NCBI GenBank assembly: GCA_902799685.1
Contig: CADCBO010000001.1
Coordinates: forward strand, 62,001-126,000
Source of the DNA: an uncultured Bacteroidales bacterium
GTDB lineage: Bacteria; Bacteroidota; Bacteroidia; Bacteroidales; Bacteroidaceae
Length of the DNA: 64,000 nucleotides
Reading direction: 5' to 3'
In this document: positions 53,888 to 60,504 of the stretch, piece by piece
How positions within the stretch are numbered: position 1 is the first letter of the stretch
Layout: each line of letters begins with the position of its first letter
Notes under the pieces: model-generated
The model's database searches: none
The model's input: only the letters and a program-made list of their open reading frames with translations
Told to the model about the DNA's origin: nothing
Program-made: the position numbers and the translations under genes

Positions 53888-54311
53888 GATAAACGTATGG
53901 TCAGGACCCTCGCGAATTTTTAATTGATTATTGAAAGGAGTAACTGAGCCCACTCCCTCATTCCAAGGTTACTCTGATTGTAGATCACTCGGAACTCTCA
54001 GGGGGGGTATGTATTGTAGGAATGCCCCCCACTACCGCGCTTGCAATATCGCGGGAAAATTTTGCGCCGATCGCGCGGGGGAAGGGTGGGCTAAGAACCG
54101 GCAACAAATACCATTTGTCATATTACTCAAATCAGGCGACAACACAAGGGCTTCTGTTAAAAATAGCTAATATTTCGGAGTTGTTCAACTGTTTATCCAT
54201 ACTTTCTATTCCTTCCCAATATTTATTATTGCATGTACGTGTAAACGCCCTGATAACATTGTACCTGTTAGCCGGCCGGCAAAGTCAAGTCACGGACTTA
54301 TAAATGTGACT
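53888..54311. other. Structured stretch without a convincing gene
   Basis: Between the integrase and a decayed frame at 54312. It contains a GAGTAAC/GTTACTC inverted repeat (53938-53944, 53968-53974), a GGGGGG...CCCCCC hairpin (about 54001-54029) and a G+C-rich patch CCGCG...CGCGG...GATCGCGCGGGGG up to about 54087, unlike the A+T-rich surroundings. A 93-codon frame at 54022-54303 lies across it and is not convincing. It could be a recombination, replication or transfer site. Confidence 0.4.
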
Positions 54312-54550
54312 ATGGCGGATGAGCCACTCTTCAAGATGTACCGTCCTGTCCGCCGAGAAAAAGCGTTAAGAAGGAGATTGTTGTTGAGATAACGCACCCC
54401 GGGGCACTCAGTAATGGGCAAGTGAGGGGCAACAACGTGGTGATAATACCACAGTCACTTGTAGTGTTAGCAATTATTCTGACTAACAGGCAACCTCAAC
54501 CTCAAGTTCAAATGATGGAATGCTTGAGTTGCAATGTGCCAACCCTCTAA
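54312..54550 (+). pseudogene. Possible decayed small gene, frameshifted
   Basis: ATG at 54312 gives MADEPLFKMYRPVRREK before stopping at 54392. From about 54356 a second frame runs on to a TAA at 54548-54550 with SVKKEIVVEITHPGAL and NNVVIIPQSLVVLAI, which look protein-like but lack a start. Joining them needs a -1 shift near the GAGAAAAAGCG run. Together they would make about 78 residues. I do not recognise the product. Confidence 0.3.
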
Positions 54551-54680
54551 CTCGTAAGGGAAAGGGGATTGGGACATTTTGCGTTTTCCTTACCTAAGTT
54601 CCAATGATAATAAGTAATAAGTAAGTTCTTATAAATAACCGGTTAAAAGGATATAAGGACTATAAGAGATGTAGAATACC

Positions 54681-54968
54681 ATGGATCCTCATGCAAAAAT
54701 TCAACCATTCAAAAAGTACCGTGAGATGGACGATGAACAACGGCAAAAAATCAGTCAAAGCCCTAACCTCCACCGTGCGAAATCGGAGGAAACCCGAAAA
54801 AAAATATCCGCTACTATGAAGGCTCGGTGGGCTGCAACACCTCATAAACCAATAACCAAAATTGAGGACATAATGCTTGAGTGTGATCCACCGGTTAGAA
54901 TAACAGAGGAAGTTCTCAGACGTATTGTGATGGAAAGTATAAAACAGGCATTAACAAAGAGTGAATAA
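54681..54968 (+). CDS. Small NUMOD3-like DNA-binding protein
   Basis: 95 residues, very basic in the middle. SEETRKKISATMKARWA (about 35-51) matches the NUMOD3 motif that homing endonucleases use as a DNA-binding helix; a weaker copy, DDEQRQKISQS, is at about 17-27. There is no nuclease domain. It is inside the element, between the structured stretch and a bidirectional hairpin at 55011. It may be an excisionase or accessory DNA-binding protein (inference). Confidence 0.6.
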   Translation: MDPHAKIQPFKKYREMDDEQRQKISQSPNLHRAKSEETRKKISATMKARWAATPHKPITKIEDIMLECDPPVRITEEVLRRIVMESIKQALTKSE

Positions 54969-55010
54969 GATGTTTCACTAATAAGCCCACGCCGGCATAA
55001 GTGATACAAA

Positions 55011-55055
55011 AATGAGCCTACGATCCATCGCTATTTTGGATGTGGGCTCATTTTC
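55011..55055. terminator. Bidirectional terminator between convergent genes
   Basis: AATGAGCCTACGATCCA (55011-55027) pairs with TTGGATGTGGGCTCATT (55036-55052) with one small mismatch zone, followed by TTC on the right and preceded by A-rich DNA on the left. It separates the NUMOD3-like gene from the convergent cargo gene. Confidence 0.75.
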
Positions 55056-55102
55056 AGCGTTTTATGGGTTTCACTTCTAATATTTGTGAAATCATGCTTT
55101 GA

Positions 55103-56383
55103 TTATCTTATATGTAGGTTCCCATTGGTAAGAGACTTAACATTATCCGGGGCGTACCATACAGGTAATTTATTTTTTTCACATAGAAGTGTAAACCTTT
55201 TATTAAGAAGTTCTATTTGTTTGTATATTTCTCGCTCGGGTTCAAATAATTCGAAGGTTGAGCTTTTTGCAGCTGTAGGGAATCTTAGACAGTCCTTTAT
55301 TTTTTCCAAGTTATTTATCTTTATTTCTACCTCAGATTGTGCGCTTCTACAAATATTATCAATTTGGAGTTGGGTTAGAGCTTTGTTTGGTGCTCCAATT
55401 ATTGATTTTATTTCTTTGGCAGAAAGATTCGTTTTGGTTCCATCGGTGTATATAATGGTTATTCCTGTAAGGCGCATTTCCTTTGCACTCCAATTGTATA
55501 TTACTGTATTCCAAATGGCATATTGCATCTCGTTTGATTTTGCAGGGCCGGTATAGCGTCCTTGTATTAGTTTCGTTCCGCGAATCTCGCAGGTGACGAT
55601 ATCATCTACCGCATTGTAAACATTTCCACTCCAATCAAGGTATTTAATAGTTTTATTTGAAGTGTTAGTGAATGCCATTACGTAATCACAACCGGCTGCA
55701 CTATTCGGTTCTGATAATTTTGAGTTTTGTATTAACAAGGTTTTTGCTGCTTTTTTTCCGGAGGCGTCAAGTTGAGCTTCCCATTCTTTATAATTTGCGA
55801 GCATTTCGGTTTCTTTCGAGGAAATTTTCGCTTGTGCGATAGAATCAATTATGATATCTTTCCTGAGTATTAATGCAGATAATTCATTGGATGCTGATTC
55901 TGCCTTCTGTTTTACGCTAATATAGTATTCGTTAGACAAATTCTCAATATCTTTCTTTAGCGATTCGTAGTAGTCATGTATTTCTTTGTTTTTGGAATCA
56001 ATAAGAGTGTTATCATTGCAGGATTCTTTTGGTAATAAGTACAACTGACCATTATACTCAACGATGTAACAATCATAGTTTTCTAATGTTGATTCCGATT
56101 TAATAAAACCTATAACGGGGATGTTAGAATCTGTTTTTACTTTTGTTTTGCTCATGAACTGCAAAGAACCGATAGTATAACCAATCCAATCTGTAGCATT
56201 ACGTTCTTTGATAATTCTTTTAGCATCAACATCGCTTGGGATATATAAAACTGTTCTTTTGGCAACATATACTGTATGCGAGTTGTCTGAATAGTATGGT
56301 CTGTCAACTTGTTGGGCAAGTAAGCATTGAGAATAACCACAAATAAGTGAGAAGAATAATGTTACAAAGGCAGTTTTGTTCAT
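55103..56383 (-). CDS. Secreted protein of unknown function (element cargo)
   Basis: 426 residues from MNKTAFVTLFFSLIC, a clear signal peptide (about 1-24, LLAQ). The frame is open upstream but a -7 box at 56405-56412 fixes this start. Residues about 140-220 are a long charged helix, likely coiled coil (KEIHDYYESLKKDIENLSNEYY). Residues about 230-320 are a beta-rich module (VMAFTNTSNKTIKYLDWSGNVYNAVDDIV, ITIIYTDGT) with a conserved look. The C-terminal part is again helical. I do not recognise the family; it is the only cargo gene of the element and so its likely selectable trait. Confidence 0.7.
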   Translation of the reverse strand: MNKTAFVTLFFSLICGYSQCLLAQQVDRPYYSDNSHTVYVAKRTVLYIPSDVDAKRIIKERNATDWIGYTIGSLQFMSKTKVKTDSNIPVIGFIKSESTLENYDCYIVEYNGQLYLLPKESCNDNTLIDSKNKEIHDYYESLKKDIENLSNEYYISVKQKAESASNELSALILRKDIIIDSIAQAKISSKETEMLANYKEWEAQLDASGKKAAKTLLIQNSKLSEPNSAAGCDYVMAFTNTSNKTIKYLDWSGNVYNAVDDIVTCEIRGTKLIQGRYTGPAKSNEMQYAIWNTVIYNWSAKEMRLTGITIIYTDGTKTNLSAKEIKSIIGAPNKALTQLQIDNICRSAQSEVEIKINNLEKIKDCLRFPTAAKSSTFELFEPEREIYKQIELLNKRFTLLCEKNKLPVWYAPDNVKSLTNGNLHIR

Positions 56384-56404
56384 AGCGATATGAGTTGTTT
56401 CCAA

Positions 56405-56412
56405 CAAAAATA
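56405..56412 (-). promoter_or_regulatory. -7 box for the cargo gene
   Basis: Minus strand reads TATTTTTG, 21 bp before the ATG at 56383, so the gene has its own promoter after the recombinase stop. Confidence 0.55.
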
Positions 56413-56447
56413 ATCATTCTTTGAAATAATCGCCTCAATCTCTTGAT

Positions 56448-57041
56448 TTAAAAAGACAATGCTTCATACACTTCCCCTAATTCTTGTTGTCGCAGTCCTA
56501 TGTAACGCCGGGTTATTGCTACAGAGGAATGGTTGAGTAATTCTGATAATACTACCAAACTTTGTTCTCCGCGGCCGGCGGCATTCTCGTTCTCCCATAT
56601 CTTACGAGAGAATGTTTTGCGCATAGTGTGAGTGCTAATGTTCGTGACCGGTAAACGATAGGCCGTTTTAATGCTTTTCAATTTCCTGTTGACCATCTGT
56701 TTCGAAGTCACTTTGCCGTATTTGGTGACAAAACAGAATTCATCAGGATCCTTGATATTCAATGCCCGGTAGCAGTCCATGATGTGTGCTTGGAAACCTT
56801 CGTTTATCTTAATCTCGCGCCTTTTACCGGTTTTCTTCTCTGTAACGGCGAAACTATCAACTCCGGTTATCATCTTCCACCTGAGGATTAATAAATCGCT
56901 TATCCTAAGACCGAAGAAGCAGCCGCATCCGACCAATAAAGACATCCGATAATCACCATCCTTGAATAGTTTTCTGATAAGGTTCATGGCTACATCCCAA
57001 TTGAGATAATCAGCTGTTGTATGTGAGTATTTGAGGCTCAT
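56448..57041 (-). CDS. Catalytic-domain-only tyrosine recombinase (FimB/FimE-sized)
   Basis: 197 residues, only the catalytic domain. All residues are present: Arg46 (FGLRISDL), Lys70 (in TEKKTGK), His138-x2-Arg141 (HTMRKTF), His171 (LNHSS) and Tyr180 (RRYIG). This size and layout resemble FimB/FimE, which invert promoter segments, rather than integrases. It is divergent from the XRE regulator across a 163-bp A+T-rich gap that holds a 9-bp inverted repeat (57059-57067 and 57164-57172). It may be a second integration/excision factor or an invertase; neither is shown. Confidence 0.85.
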   Translation of the reverse strand: MSLKYSHTTADYLNWDVAMNLIRKLFKDGDYRMSLLVGCGCFFGLRISDLLILRWKMITGVDSFAVTEKKTGKRREIKINEGFQAHIMDCYRALNIKDPDEFCFVTKYGKVTSKQMVNRKLKSIKTAYRLPVTNISTHTMRKTFSRKIWENENAAGRGEQSLVVLSELLNHSSVAITRRYIGLRQQELGEVYEALSF

Positions 57042-57058
57042 ATTGTTATTAGTTATCT

Positions 57059-57172
57059 ATTCGTATAATGAAATTATATAAAAAGATAATATAGGTCAAA
57101 ATAGTGTGTGTTAATTAATGTTATATAAATGAGATTTTTTATTATACATATGTATTATATTAATATACGAAT
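57059..57172. repeat. 9-bp inverted repeat in the recombinase-regulator gap
   Basis: ATTCGTATA (57059-57067) and TATACGAAT (57164-57172) are perfect complements 96 bp apart, in the divergent gap. The right copy is just upstream of the XRE -7 box. The gap is A+T-rich, so chance is not excluded. Confidence 0.4.
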
Positions 57173-57174
57173 TA

Positions 57175-57182
57175 TAACTTTG
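57175..57182 (+). promoter_or_regulatory. -7 box for the XRE regulator
   Basis: TAACTTTG, 22 bp before the ATG at 57205. Confidence 0.6.
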
Positions 57183-57204
57183 GCCGTAGTTTAACAATAC
57201 GACT

Positions 57205-57546
57205 ATGGACAAGGAAGAACAACTGAGGGAAACAACATTTTTCGAGCGCAATTGGAAAGAAATGCTCGATAATGCATCGCTGACAAAAGCAGAGTTCTGC
57301 CGGAGGGTGGGTGTTGAACCATCTAACATATCGAAATTGTTCAAGACAAAGAATGCGATCACCCTGAATAAGGTATCAAAGATACTTGGTGTTCCCGTTG
57401 ATGTTCTTATAGACGGAGACCGGTATCACGTGTATCAGAACTTAACTATAGTTGGATGTGTGCGCGTCAACGGAAAGGCGTTTATCCTTAATAATGAGAC
57501 AGATATAGACAATTTATATTACAATATCCATCATTATCAGATATAG
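57205..57546 (+). CDS. XRE-family helix-turn-helix regulator
   Basis: 113 residues. The helix-turn-helix is at about 20-70: LTKAEFCRRVGVEPSNISKLFKTKNAITLNKVSKILGV. A C-terminal beta-rich tail (HVYQNLTIVGCVRVNGKAFILNN, about 75-113) may dimerise or bind a ligand. It is divergent from the FimB-like recombinase and is the last gene before attR, so it is a candidate repressor of excision or of the recombinase. Confidence 0.85.
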   Translation: MDKEEQLRETTFFERNWKEMLDNASLTKAEFCRRVGVEPSNISKLFKTKNAITLNKVSKILGVPVDVLIDGDRYHVYQNLTIVGCVRVNGKAFILNNETDIDNLYYNIHHYQI

Positions 57547-57604
57547 TTTTAGTGTGTGGTAATTTGTGAATACATGTATTTAATTTATTTATTATCAATG
57601 AATA

Positions 57605-57628
57605 TTCAAGCCCTAGATGGCCCACAAT
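57605..57628 (+). repeat. attR: right copy of the att core
   Basis: Identical over 24 bp to 52530-52553. Upstream sequence is not tRNA-like, downstream it continues into a hairpin terminator. Confidence 0.92.
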
Positions 57629-57652
57629 CCATTCCGAAAGAATGGATTGTTT
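57626..57652 (+). terminator. Original tRNA-Met terminator, displaced by the element
   Basis: AATCCATTC (57626-57634) and GAATGGATT (57640-57648) pair perfectly, followed by GTTTTG. It begins within attR and would directly follow the tRNA if the element excised. Confidence 0.65.
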
Positions 57653-57680
57653 TGTTTAAGGGCTTGCTCCTAGTCCCTGT

Positions 57681-57747
57681 GGTCCTAGGTTTTTCGGACT
57701 CCACGAGTCCTCAACAAGCTTCGCAGTCAAGCCTAGATGGTCCACAA
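57681..57747 (+). pseudogene. Degenerate second tRNA-Met 3' end split by 35 bp
   Basis: GGTCCTAGGTT (57681-57691) and TCAAGCCTAGATGGTCCACAA (57727-57747, one deletion and one substitution) match the tRNA T-arm to 3' end. A 35-bp unrelated hairpin segment lies between, exactly at the left boundary of the att core. The upstream portion of the tRNA is not recognisable. This looks like a scar of an earlier insertion. Confidence 0.55.
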
Positions 57748-57776
57748 CACCGTCCAAATTCTTGGACGGTGTTTTT
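57746..57776 (+). terminator. Strong terminator after the tRNA relic
   Basis: AACACCGTCCAA (57746-57757) and TTGGACGGTGTT (57762-57773) form a perfect 12-bp stem with ATTC loop, then TTTT. Confidence 0.8.
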
Positions 57777-57797
57777 TGTGTTTATGAAATAATAATC

Positions 57798-57805
57798 TAT
57801 CTTCG
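57798..57805 (+). promoter_or_regulatory. Possible -7 box for the PAP2 gene
   Basis: TATCTTCG, 23 bp before the ATG at 57829. Confidence 0.4.
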
Positions 57806-57828
57806 CTGTGCTTAATTACTGACTGTTT

Positions 57829-59214
57829 ATGAAGAAGATTATCCGCTTGTTCCTGGCATCGTTGGTGATGCTGGCTTTTGTCCAGGATGCTTACTCCCAG
57901 TTTTCACAGCGTAGCAGTACCGCAAACCTTTATGTCCAGCGTGAGGACCAGCCTGACGGCGGTATATTCCTGCCGGCACCACCGGACACAGGCAGTGTTG
58001 CCTACATAGATGATTTCCTGCAGTGGCAGTGGGGCAAGAGTGTACGTCCTACAGAGCGTGGAGAGAGGGCCAGCGCGGAGTCAGCATCAAGCACTTCAGA
58101 GATGGCCAGGATATACTCTGAGGCTTTGGGTTTCAAAATAAGCCGTACAGAGACTCCTGCCATTTACAATCTTATGTCACGAGCCTATCATACGGCAGAG
58201 CAGGCTTCAAAGAATCCAAAGGAAAAATATATGCGTATCCGTCCGGTGATTCAGTTTAATGAGACACCTTCTGGCCGTTCTGATCGTCTGGAAAGTCTCA
58301 GGACCAGCGGTTCCTATCCGTCAGGTCATACCACCAGAGGTATGGCTACAGCTCTGGTGCTGGCTGAGATGGCCCCTGAGTTCCAGGATACCATATTGCG
58401 CCGTGGGTTTGAGTACGGTGAGAGCCGCATAATTGTGTCGGCACATTATCAGAGTGACGTGAATGCGGGCTACATGTGCGCATCGGCTTGTGTGGCCGCC
58501 ATGCATTCCGTGCCTGATTTCCTGACCGATATGGAGGCTGCACGTGCCGAGTATTATAAGATTGCAGGCCAACAGCAAGGCAAGGTGATTGGTTATCCTG
58601 ACGGACGCAGGATCCTGTCAAAACCGGTTGATACCGAGAGCTACCGTTACTATGGCGATGTGGCCCAGTATTTTGCCGCCAAGGCCGACCGCACATCAGA
58701 GCGCGGTGCTCAAGCCAAGGCTGATGCTGATTTCAGCTATGATGCTTTGCTGTCAGCTTTCTCGGGCCCGTTAGGTGTTAAAATGGATCCCAAAACAACA
58801 CCGGCTCTTGCCGCTTTGATTTATGAAAGCCGCAATGCCTTGCTCAGAAACGCATTGGATCTGGCCGATGCAGAAAAATTCCGTAAGCGTCCGTACATCC
58901 AGTTGGGCGATACCCCGTTTGCAGGAGCTGTAGATTCAATCACATCATCATATCCTTCGGCAGAATCAGAGATTGGTTGGGGAATTGCGCTCATTCTTAC
59001 AGAGATTGCCCCTTCAAAAGCCAATGACATACTCAAGCACGGTTACCAAATGGGAGTGAGCGGAATAATCACCGGTCAGCATTGGGCAACTGATATCACT
59101 GCCGCCCGAATCCTGTCGGCTGCAATGGTGGCCCGCCTCAATGCCGATCCCAAGATACGGAAACTGCTGAATGATGCCAAAAAAGAGTTACAAGGAACTC
59201 AGGTTGTTCCTTAA
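57829..59214 (+). CDS. Two-domain PAP2/class A acid phosphatase, second domain degenerate
   Basis: 461 residues with a signal peptide (about 1-23). The first PAP2 domain has the full phosphatase signature: K131-x6-RP139, PSGH at 164-167 and SR-x5-H-x3-D ending His206 and Asp210, as in PhoN-type enzymes. The second (about 300-445) repeats the order but has KRP, PSAE (376-379, His lost) and GVSG in place of SR; His418 and Asp422 survive. So one active and one probably inactive copy. It is secreted, likely dephosphorylating periplasmic substrates. Confidence 0.88.
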   Translation: MKKIIRLFLASLVMLAFVQDAYSQFSQRSSTANLYVQREDQPDGGIFLPAPPDTGSVAYIDDFLQWQWGKSVRPTERGERASAESASSTSEMARIYSEALGFKISRTETPAIYNLMSRAYHTAEQASKNPKEKYMRIRPVIQFNETPSGRSDRLESLRTSGSYPSGHTTRGMATALVLAEMAPEFQDTILRRGFEYGESRIIVSAHYQSDVNAGYMCASACVAAMHSVPDFLTDMEAARAEYYKIAGQQQGKVIGYPDGRRILSKPVDTESYRYYGDVAQYFAAKADRTSERGAQAKADADFSYDALLSAFSGPLGVKMDPKTTPALAALIYESRNALLRNALDLADAEKFRKRPYIQLGDTPFAGAVDSITSSYPSAESEIGWGIALILTEIAPSKANDILKHGYQMGVSGIITGQHWATDITAARILSAAMVARLNADPKIRKLLNDAKKELQGTQVVP

Positions 59215-59311
59215 GGCATACAGGACCAGTCCCACATTCACTTTCAAGCCCTGAATCCGCCCTGTTGATAACCCATACCTGCATCGGGCAGATAACTCAA
59301 TTATTTTTTTA

Positions 59312-59319
59312 TATCTTCG
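59312..59319 (+). promoter_or_regulatory. Possible -7 box for the 59.3-kb GNAT gene
   Basis: TATCTTCG, 27 bp before the ATG at 59347. Confidence 0.4.
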
Positions 59320-59346
59320 CTGAATTGAAAAAATGCAGTGGAGATA

Positions 59347-60498
59347 ATGGCTGATGAGAATATATCCGTTGTACCTGTGGTGACTGCCCGTGACCTGAGG
59401 CGGTTTGCGCGGTTCAATGTTCAGCTTTACAGGAATCACCCCTATGCAGTACCGGATCTGATAAAAGATACGGTCCATTCTTTCTTGCCTTCAAGGAACG
59501 CAGCCCTGGAGTTCTGCGATGCGCAGACTTTCCTGGCCGTTATGGACGGTAAGGTTGTGGGGCGTGTGGCTGCCATCATCAACCATAAGGCAAATGATGT
59601 GTGGAAGGTCAGGACCGTAAGGTTCGGATGGATAGATTTCATTGATGACATCAGGGTTTCCGGGGCGTTGTTGGATGCTGTTGCCGCCTGGGGAAAAGAA
59701 CGGGGTATGGACCGTCTGGAAGGACCTTTCGGGTTCACGGATTTTGACCCTGAGGGCATGCTTACCGATGGCTTTGACCGTATAGGCACGATGGCTACCA
59801 TCTATAACTATCCTTACTATCCGCAGCATATGGAGCGTCTGGGGCTGGTGAAATCGGCCGGATGGGTGGAGTGGATGGTACGTTTCAGCAGTACCGTTCC
59901 GCCCAGAATAGAGCGAATGTCCGGCATTGTCCTGGAGCGTTACCACCTGCATGTGGCCAGTTTGCAGAAAAGCAAGAAACAGGAGGCCAGGACGTATGCT
60001 TACAAGCTTTTCTGGCTGGTCAATGAGGCGTTTGCTCCTCTGTATGGTTATTCGGCGTTCTCGGACAGGCAGATTAGGAATTTTGTGGACCGCTATCTCT
60101 TTATGCTGGACAAAAGGCTTGCAGTAATAGTGCTGGACAGCAATGATAATGTGGTGGCGGCATCGCTTACAATGACCTCTTTGGCTCAGGCGTTCCAGAA
60201 AGCGCAGGGCCGTCTGTTCCCCATAGGGTGGTGGTATATGCTCAAGGCACTTAAATGGAAGCGGTCCAATGTGGTGGAATCACTCTTCATTGCGGTCAAG
60301 CCTGAGTACCAGAACAGGGGTCTGACGGCTGTCCTGCTCAAGGAGTTGGGAATAAACGCATCGGGAGCAGGATATACTATGGCCGAGAGCAACCCGGAAC
60401 TGGAGGACAACATGCGCATACAGAACCATTGGGAGTATTATGAGGGTTCTGAGATAATAAAGCGCAGGGCTGTGTTTTACAAGAGTATAATACTATAA
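59347..60498 (+). CDS. GNAT-fold acyltransferase-like protein
   Basis: 383 residues from the ATG at 59347; GGAGA precedes it, and a GTG at 59338 is less likely. The N-terminal half (about 1-130) and the C-terminal half (about 240-383) both look GNAT-like: RFGWIDFIDDIRVSGALLDAVAAWGKERGMDRLEGP and FIAVKPEYQNRGLTAVLLKEL (QxxGLT, motif A). Duplicated or double-GNAT proteins of this type occur in Bacteroidetes; the substrate is unknown. The gene is 6 bp upstream of parE. Confidence 0.75.
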   Translation: MADENISVVPVVTARDLRRFARFNVQLYRNHPYAVPDLIKDTVHSFLPSRNAALEFCDAQTFLAVMDGKVVGRVAAIINHKANDVWKVRTVRFGWIDFIDDIRVSGALLDAVAAWGKERGMDRLEGPFGFTDFDPEGMLTDGFDRIGTMATIYNYPYYPQHMERLGLVKSAGWVEWMVRFSSTVPPRIERMSGIVLERYHLHVASLQKSKKQEARTYAYKLFWLVNEAFAPLYGYSAFSDRQIRNFVDRYLFMLDKRLAVIVLDSNDNVVAASLTMTSLAQAFQKAQGRLFPIGWWYMLKALKWKRSNVVESLFIAVKPEYQNRGLTAVLLKELGINASGAGYTMAESNPELEDNMRIQNHWEYYEGSEIIKRRAVFYKSIIL

Positions 60499-60504
60499 CG
60501 ATAT

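Larger units (their letters stand above)
52530..57628. mobile_element. 5.08-kb element integrated at the 3' end of tRNA-Met
   Basis: The 24-bp direct repeat 52530-52553 and 57605-57628 bounds an A+T-richer segment with an integrase at the tRNA side, a FimB-sized recombinase and XRE regulator at the far side, and one secreted unknown protein as cargo. No conjugation, mobilisation, replication or phage structural gene is recognisable, so it would need help to transfer. It is inferred to be a small integrative island. Confidence 0.88.

Noticed and set aside
54022-54303. 93-codon frame in the G+C-rich stretch of the element
   Set aside because: Begins inside a hairpin, has no promoter box, and its composition is uneven; listed as structured non-coding instead.
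52530-57628. Prophage
   Set aside because: No capsid, terminase, tail, lysis or replication gene in the 5.08 kb; the only phage-like parts are the integrase and XRE regulator.
57556-57792. 78-codon frame across attR and the tRNA relic
   Set aside because: Made entirely of att core, terminators and tRNA fragments; not a gene.
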